Assembly: GCA_945957075.1 (NCBI GenBank)
Contig: CAMFJP010000048.1
Span: 1-9,235 of the forward strand
DNA from: an uncultured Chlamydiae bacterium
Lineage (GTDB): Bacteria; Chlamydiota; Chlamydiia; Chlamydiales; Rhabdochlamydiaceae
Direction of reading: 5' to 3'
DNA length: 9,235 nucleotides
Part shown: positions 7,652 through 9,235 of the stretch, piece by piece
Numbering within the stretch: the first letter of the stretch is position 1
Layout of the letters: each line of letters starts with the position of its first letter
Notes under the pieces: model-generated
The model's input: the letters and a program-made list of their open reading frames with translations, nothing else
Told to the model about the DNA's origin: nothing
The model's database searches: none
Program-made: the position numbers and the translations under genes

Positions 7652-8865
7652 CAATCAAGAAGGGGAAAATGGGCGCTGTTTGTTCCTTTTGCGGAAGACC
7701 TGAAGAGGCAGTAGAGAATCTTGTTTCAGGTCCGGATGCCTTTATCTGCGATAAATGCATCCGTCTATGCAACGAAGTGATCGAAAAACGCCCAATAAAA
7801 GCAGAGCTACGCCTACTAAAACCCCAAGAAATCAAAGCCCGCCTCGACGCTTACGTTATTGGACAAGAAAAAGCTAAAAAAACTATATCGGTTGCGGTAT
7901 ACAATCATTACAAGCGCGTGCGCGCCATGCATAAAGATGGGAGCGTAGAATACAGCAAATCCAACGTTCTTCTTTTGGGCCCGACAGGCTCTGGCAAGAC
8001 ATTAATGGCTCGAACATTAGCTAGCATTCTTGATGTCCCCTGCGCAATCACAGATGCAACAACGTTAACAGAAGCTGGATATGTTGGAGAAGATGTCGAA
8101 AATATCATTTTGCGCCTTGTCCAAGAAGCAGACTACGATATAGCGCGCGCAGAACTTGGTATTATTTACGTTGATGAAATCGATAAAATTCGAAAAACAG
8201 GCTCGAATGTCTCCATCACAAGAGATGTTTCTGGGGAAGGTGTGCAGCAAGCTCTTCTAAAAATTGTAGAAGGAACCGTTGCCAACGTGCCACCAAAAGG
8301 AGGCCGCAAACACCCCAATCAAGAATACATCAAAGTAAACACACAAAATATTCTATTTATCGTGGGGGGCGCTTTTGTTCATCTCGATAAAATTGTCGCC
8401 AAACGCCTAGGCAAAAGCACAATCGGTTTTGATGCAGATAGCAGGCACGTTTTTGATGCTCAAGAAACCAATTACCTACTGTCTAAAGTAGAACCAGAAG
8501 ATCTTGTCCAATTCGGAATGATCCCCGAATTTGTAGGCAGATTTAACAGCATTGCAAATTGCAACGAGTTAACAGTTGAAGATTTAGTCAATATTCTCGT
8601 CAAACCCAAAAATGCGATTATCAAGCAGTACATTCACCTCTTTGCCGAAGAAAATGTACACCTTTCTTTTACAGATGATGCCCTCGCTGCTATGGCCGAA
8701 AAAGCAAAGTCTACAGGGACCGGAGCCAGAGCCCTACGCATGATCGTAGAGCAACTACTGCTAGAGTGGATGTTCGAGATCCCCTCGGATCCCACTATTG
8801 CCGAAATCATAGTCACCAAAGAAGCTGTAACGCACCAAGCCCCCCTCCTCGTCAAAAGACGCTAA
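7648..8865 (+). CDS. clpX: ATP-dependent Clp protease ATP-binding subunit ClpX
   Basis: ClpX is a hexameric AAA+ unfoldase that recognises tagged proteins and threads them into ClpP. The 405-residue product starts with the C4 zinc-binding domain (C12, C15, C34, C37). The AAA+ core follows: Walker A GPTGSGKT (111-118), pore loop GYVG (144-147), Walker B IIYVDEID (172-179), RKH loop (220-222), ClpP-docking IGF loop (259-261), arginine-finger region EFVGRF (294-299) and sensor 2 GAR (359-361). All key residues are present, so an active, ClpP-dependent enzyme is expected. It is slightly shorter than the E. coli protein. The ATG at 7648 overlaps the clpP stop and lacks a Shine-Dalgarno sequence, relying on coupling. 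An in-frame ATG at 7669, preceded by AAGGGG, would remove 7 residues and leave the zinc domain intact, so the true start is uncertain. Confidence 0.97.
   Translation: MTIKKGKMGAVCSFCGRPEEAVENLVSGPDAFICDKCIRLCNEVIEKRPIKAELRLLKPQEIKARLDAYVIGQEKAKKTISVAVYNHYKRVRAMHKDGSVEYSKSNVLLLGPTGSGKTLMARTLASILDVPCAITDATTLTEAGYVGEDVENIILRLVQEADYDIARAELGIIYVDEIDKIRKTGSNVSITRDVSGEGVQQALLKIVEGTVANVPPKGGRKHPNQEYIKVNTQNILFIVGGAFVHLDKIVAKRLGKSTIGFDADSRHVFDAQETNYLLSKVEPEDLVQFGMIPEFVGRFNSIANCNELTVEDLVNILVKPKNAIIKQYIHLFAEENVHLSFTDDALAAMAEKAKSTGTGARALRMIVEQLLLEWMFEIPSDPTIAEIIVTKEAVTHQAPLLVKRR
7660..7665 (+). promoter_or_regulatory. Possible internal ribosome binding site for clpX
   Basis: AAGGGG sits 3 nt before the in-frame ATG at 7669, inside the first codons of the longer clpX frame. 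It could define the true clpX start or a second start. The spacing is shorter than ideal, and the longer start has the typical ATGA coupling, so neither is decisive. Confidence 0.35.
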
Positions 8866-8955
8866 CCAACTCAGTTATAAGTTTTTTCAATTCGTGAGTC
8901 TAAAAAACACAGTTTTAGCAAACAAATGAAGTTTCGAAAGAGGTCTATTACCTCA

Positions 8956-8987
8956 TGTTACGCAGCCGCGAACGCGGCGGCATAACA
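8956..8987. repeat. Imperfect palindrome, first 30-nt repeat unit
   Basis: The 14-nt arms 8956-8969 and 8974-8987 pair with 12 matches and 2 mismatches around a GAAC loop (8970-8973). The inner GCCGC/GCGGC stem and outer TGTTA/TAACA stem are perfect. It would form a stable hairpin in RNA or single-stranded DNA. Confidence 0.75.
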
Positions 8988-8999
8988 CAAATTAAAATA

Positions 9000-9057
9000 T
9001 TTCACCACATAGAGCGCAGAGCACGCAGAGGCGCGCCTTGCGCTCTATGTGGTGAAA
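9000..9057. repeat. Inverted repeat with perfect 19-bp arms (large hairpin)
   Basis: TTTCACCACATAGAGCGCA (9000-9018) is exactly complementary to 9039-9057, with a 20-nt loop at 9019-9038. Pairing extends by four more bases beyond a single bulged A (9058). The left arm and loop contain AGAG at 9011, 9018 and 9027, recalling the CACAGAG-type repeats seen between genes in many environmental bacteria. It is not followed by a clean T-run, so it is not a standard terminator, although it could still stop transcription. Confidence 0.85.
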
Positions 9058-9073
9058 ATATTATTTAACTCAC

Positions 9074-9103
9074 GTTACGCAGCCGCTGGCTCTTGTGCAT
9101 AAC
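9074..9103. repeat. Second 30-nt palindromic unit
   Basis: GTTACGC (9074-9080) pairs with GCATAAC (9097-9103) at 6 of 7 positions, and AGCC (9081-9084) pairs with GGCT (9088-9091) around a 3-nt loop. Its length and ends equal those of the unit at 8957-8986, but its right inner part has diverged. The right end also forms a separate small stem with GTTACGC at 9108-9114 across a TCAT loop. Confidence 0.65.
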
Positions 9104-9164
9104 TCATGTTACGCGAAAAAAGAAAAGAGATCAGAAGGCTTGTAGTTGGCTTATAGAGACATGT

Positions 9165-9228
9165 CGGGGACAAGTCCTTTGGCATTGTCCCCCGCTTGCC
9201 CCCTTGAGACGCAGGGGACTGTGCCAAA
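9165..9228. repeat. REP-like GGGGACA palindromic element
   Basis: GGGGACAA (9166-9173) pairs perfectly with TTGTCCCC (9185-9192) across an 11-nt loop. Alternatively, TTTGGCATTGTCCCC (9178-9192) pairs with GGGGACTGTGCCAAA (9214-9228) at 13 of 15 positions. The two folds share 9185-9192 and exclude each other. GGGGAC...TTTGGCA...GTCCCC elements resemble REP-type sequences that occur in multiple copies in many bacterial genomes and can be associated with REP-associated tyrosine transposases; that link is inferred, as no transposase is in the window. The element may continue past the right edge. Confidence 0.65.
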
Positions 9229-9235
9229 TCGATCC

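Larger units (their letters stand above)
8952..9114. repeat. Composite repeat: three CTCAYGTTACGC copies around a hairpin
   Basis: The 18-mer CTCATGTTACGCAGCCGC (8952-8969) recurs with one change at 9069-9086 (CTCACGTTACGCAGCCGC), and its first 12 bases recur at 9103-9114. The heptamer GTTACGC and its near-complement GCATAAC alternate in orientation at 8957, 8980, 9074, 9097 and 9108. Each GTTACGC...GCATAAC pair spans exactly 30 nt (8957-8986 and 9074-9103). Equal unit length and shared ends indicate copies of one element, not chance. Confidence 0.8.
8866..9235. other. Gene-free region downstream of clpX, rich in palindromic repeats
   Basis: No credible coding sequence is found in these 370 nt on either strand. 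The first part (8866-8951) is AT-rich with no recognisable motif and no convincing intrinsic terminator for clpX. From 8952 onward the sequence is dominated by short direct and inverted repeats, listed separately. In Chlamydia, clpX is followed by further genes (from memory a poly(A) polymerase-like gene), so the repeats may sit in a long spacer or at a break in gene order. Confidence 0.7.

Noticed and set aside
8926..8985. 19-codon ORF running into the first palindrome
   Set aside because: Too short, no family match, and its Ala-rich end is just the translated GC-rich repeat.
9000..9057. Rho-independent terminator for clpX
   Set aside because: The 20-nt loop, the distance from the clpX stop (about 135 nt) and the lack of a clean T-run do not fit; better described as a repeat, though it may still affect transcript ends.
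8952..9114. CRISPR array
   Set aside because: Only two full copies plus a partial one, with an unrelated hairpin between them; no regular spacers and no cas genes.

Overview
The window carries a gene block typical of the phylum Chlamydiota. A leftward group encodes an SNF2-family helicase with an N-terminal SWIM zinc motif, then MreB, then GTP-dependent PEP carboxykinase (cut by the left edge). A divergent rightward group encodes tRNA-Gly(GCC), trigger factor, a ClpP protease subunit and ClpX. From general knowledge, Chlamydia has the same order (clpX-clpP2-tig-tRNA-Gly-SNF2 helicase-mreB-pckA). The MreB N-terminal extension and the ClpP sequence also resemble chlamydial proteins. I infer a chlamydia, possibly an environmental (amoeba-associated) lineage because of the intergenic repeats at the right end. 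Genus and species cannot be decided from the sequence alone.

Layout: 1-833 (-) partial pckG; 830-1909 (-) mreB, joined to pckG by a 4-nt ATGA overlap; 1990-5466 (-) SNF2/SWIM helicase; 5467-5593 divergent promoter region; 5594-5665 (+) tRNA-Gly; 5691-7040 (+) tig; 7043-7651 (+) clpP; 7648-8865 (+) clpX, joined to clpP by a 4-nt ATGA overlap; 8866-9235 a gene-free stretch packed with palindromic repeats.

The right arm is a protein quality-control unit. Trigger factor meets nascent chains at the ribosome, and ClpX unfolds substrates into the ClpP chamber. The left arm combines a cell-shape/division protein (MreB, which in Chlamydia supports septal peptidoglycan synthesis without FtsZ), a remodelling-type DNA translocase of unknown target, and a central-carbon enzyme.

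All the complete genes look intact. No gene here is a clear new system. The least ordinary part is 8952-9228: two equal-length 30-nt hairpin units with shared ends flank a separate 19-bp-stem hairpin, followed by a half unit and then a GGGGACA-type palindromic element. This looks like a nest of small non-coding mobile or REP-like elements downstream of clpX.
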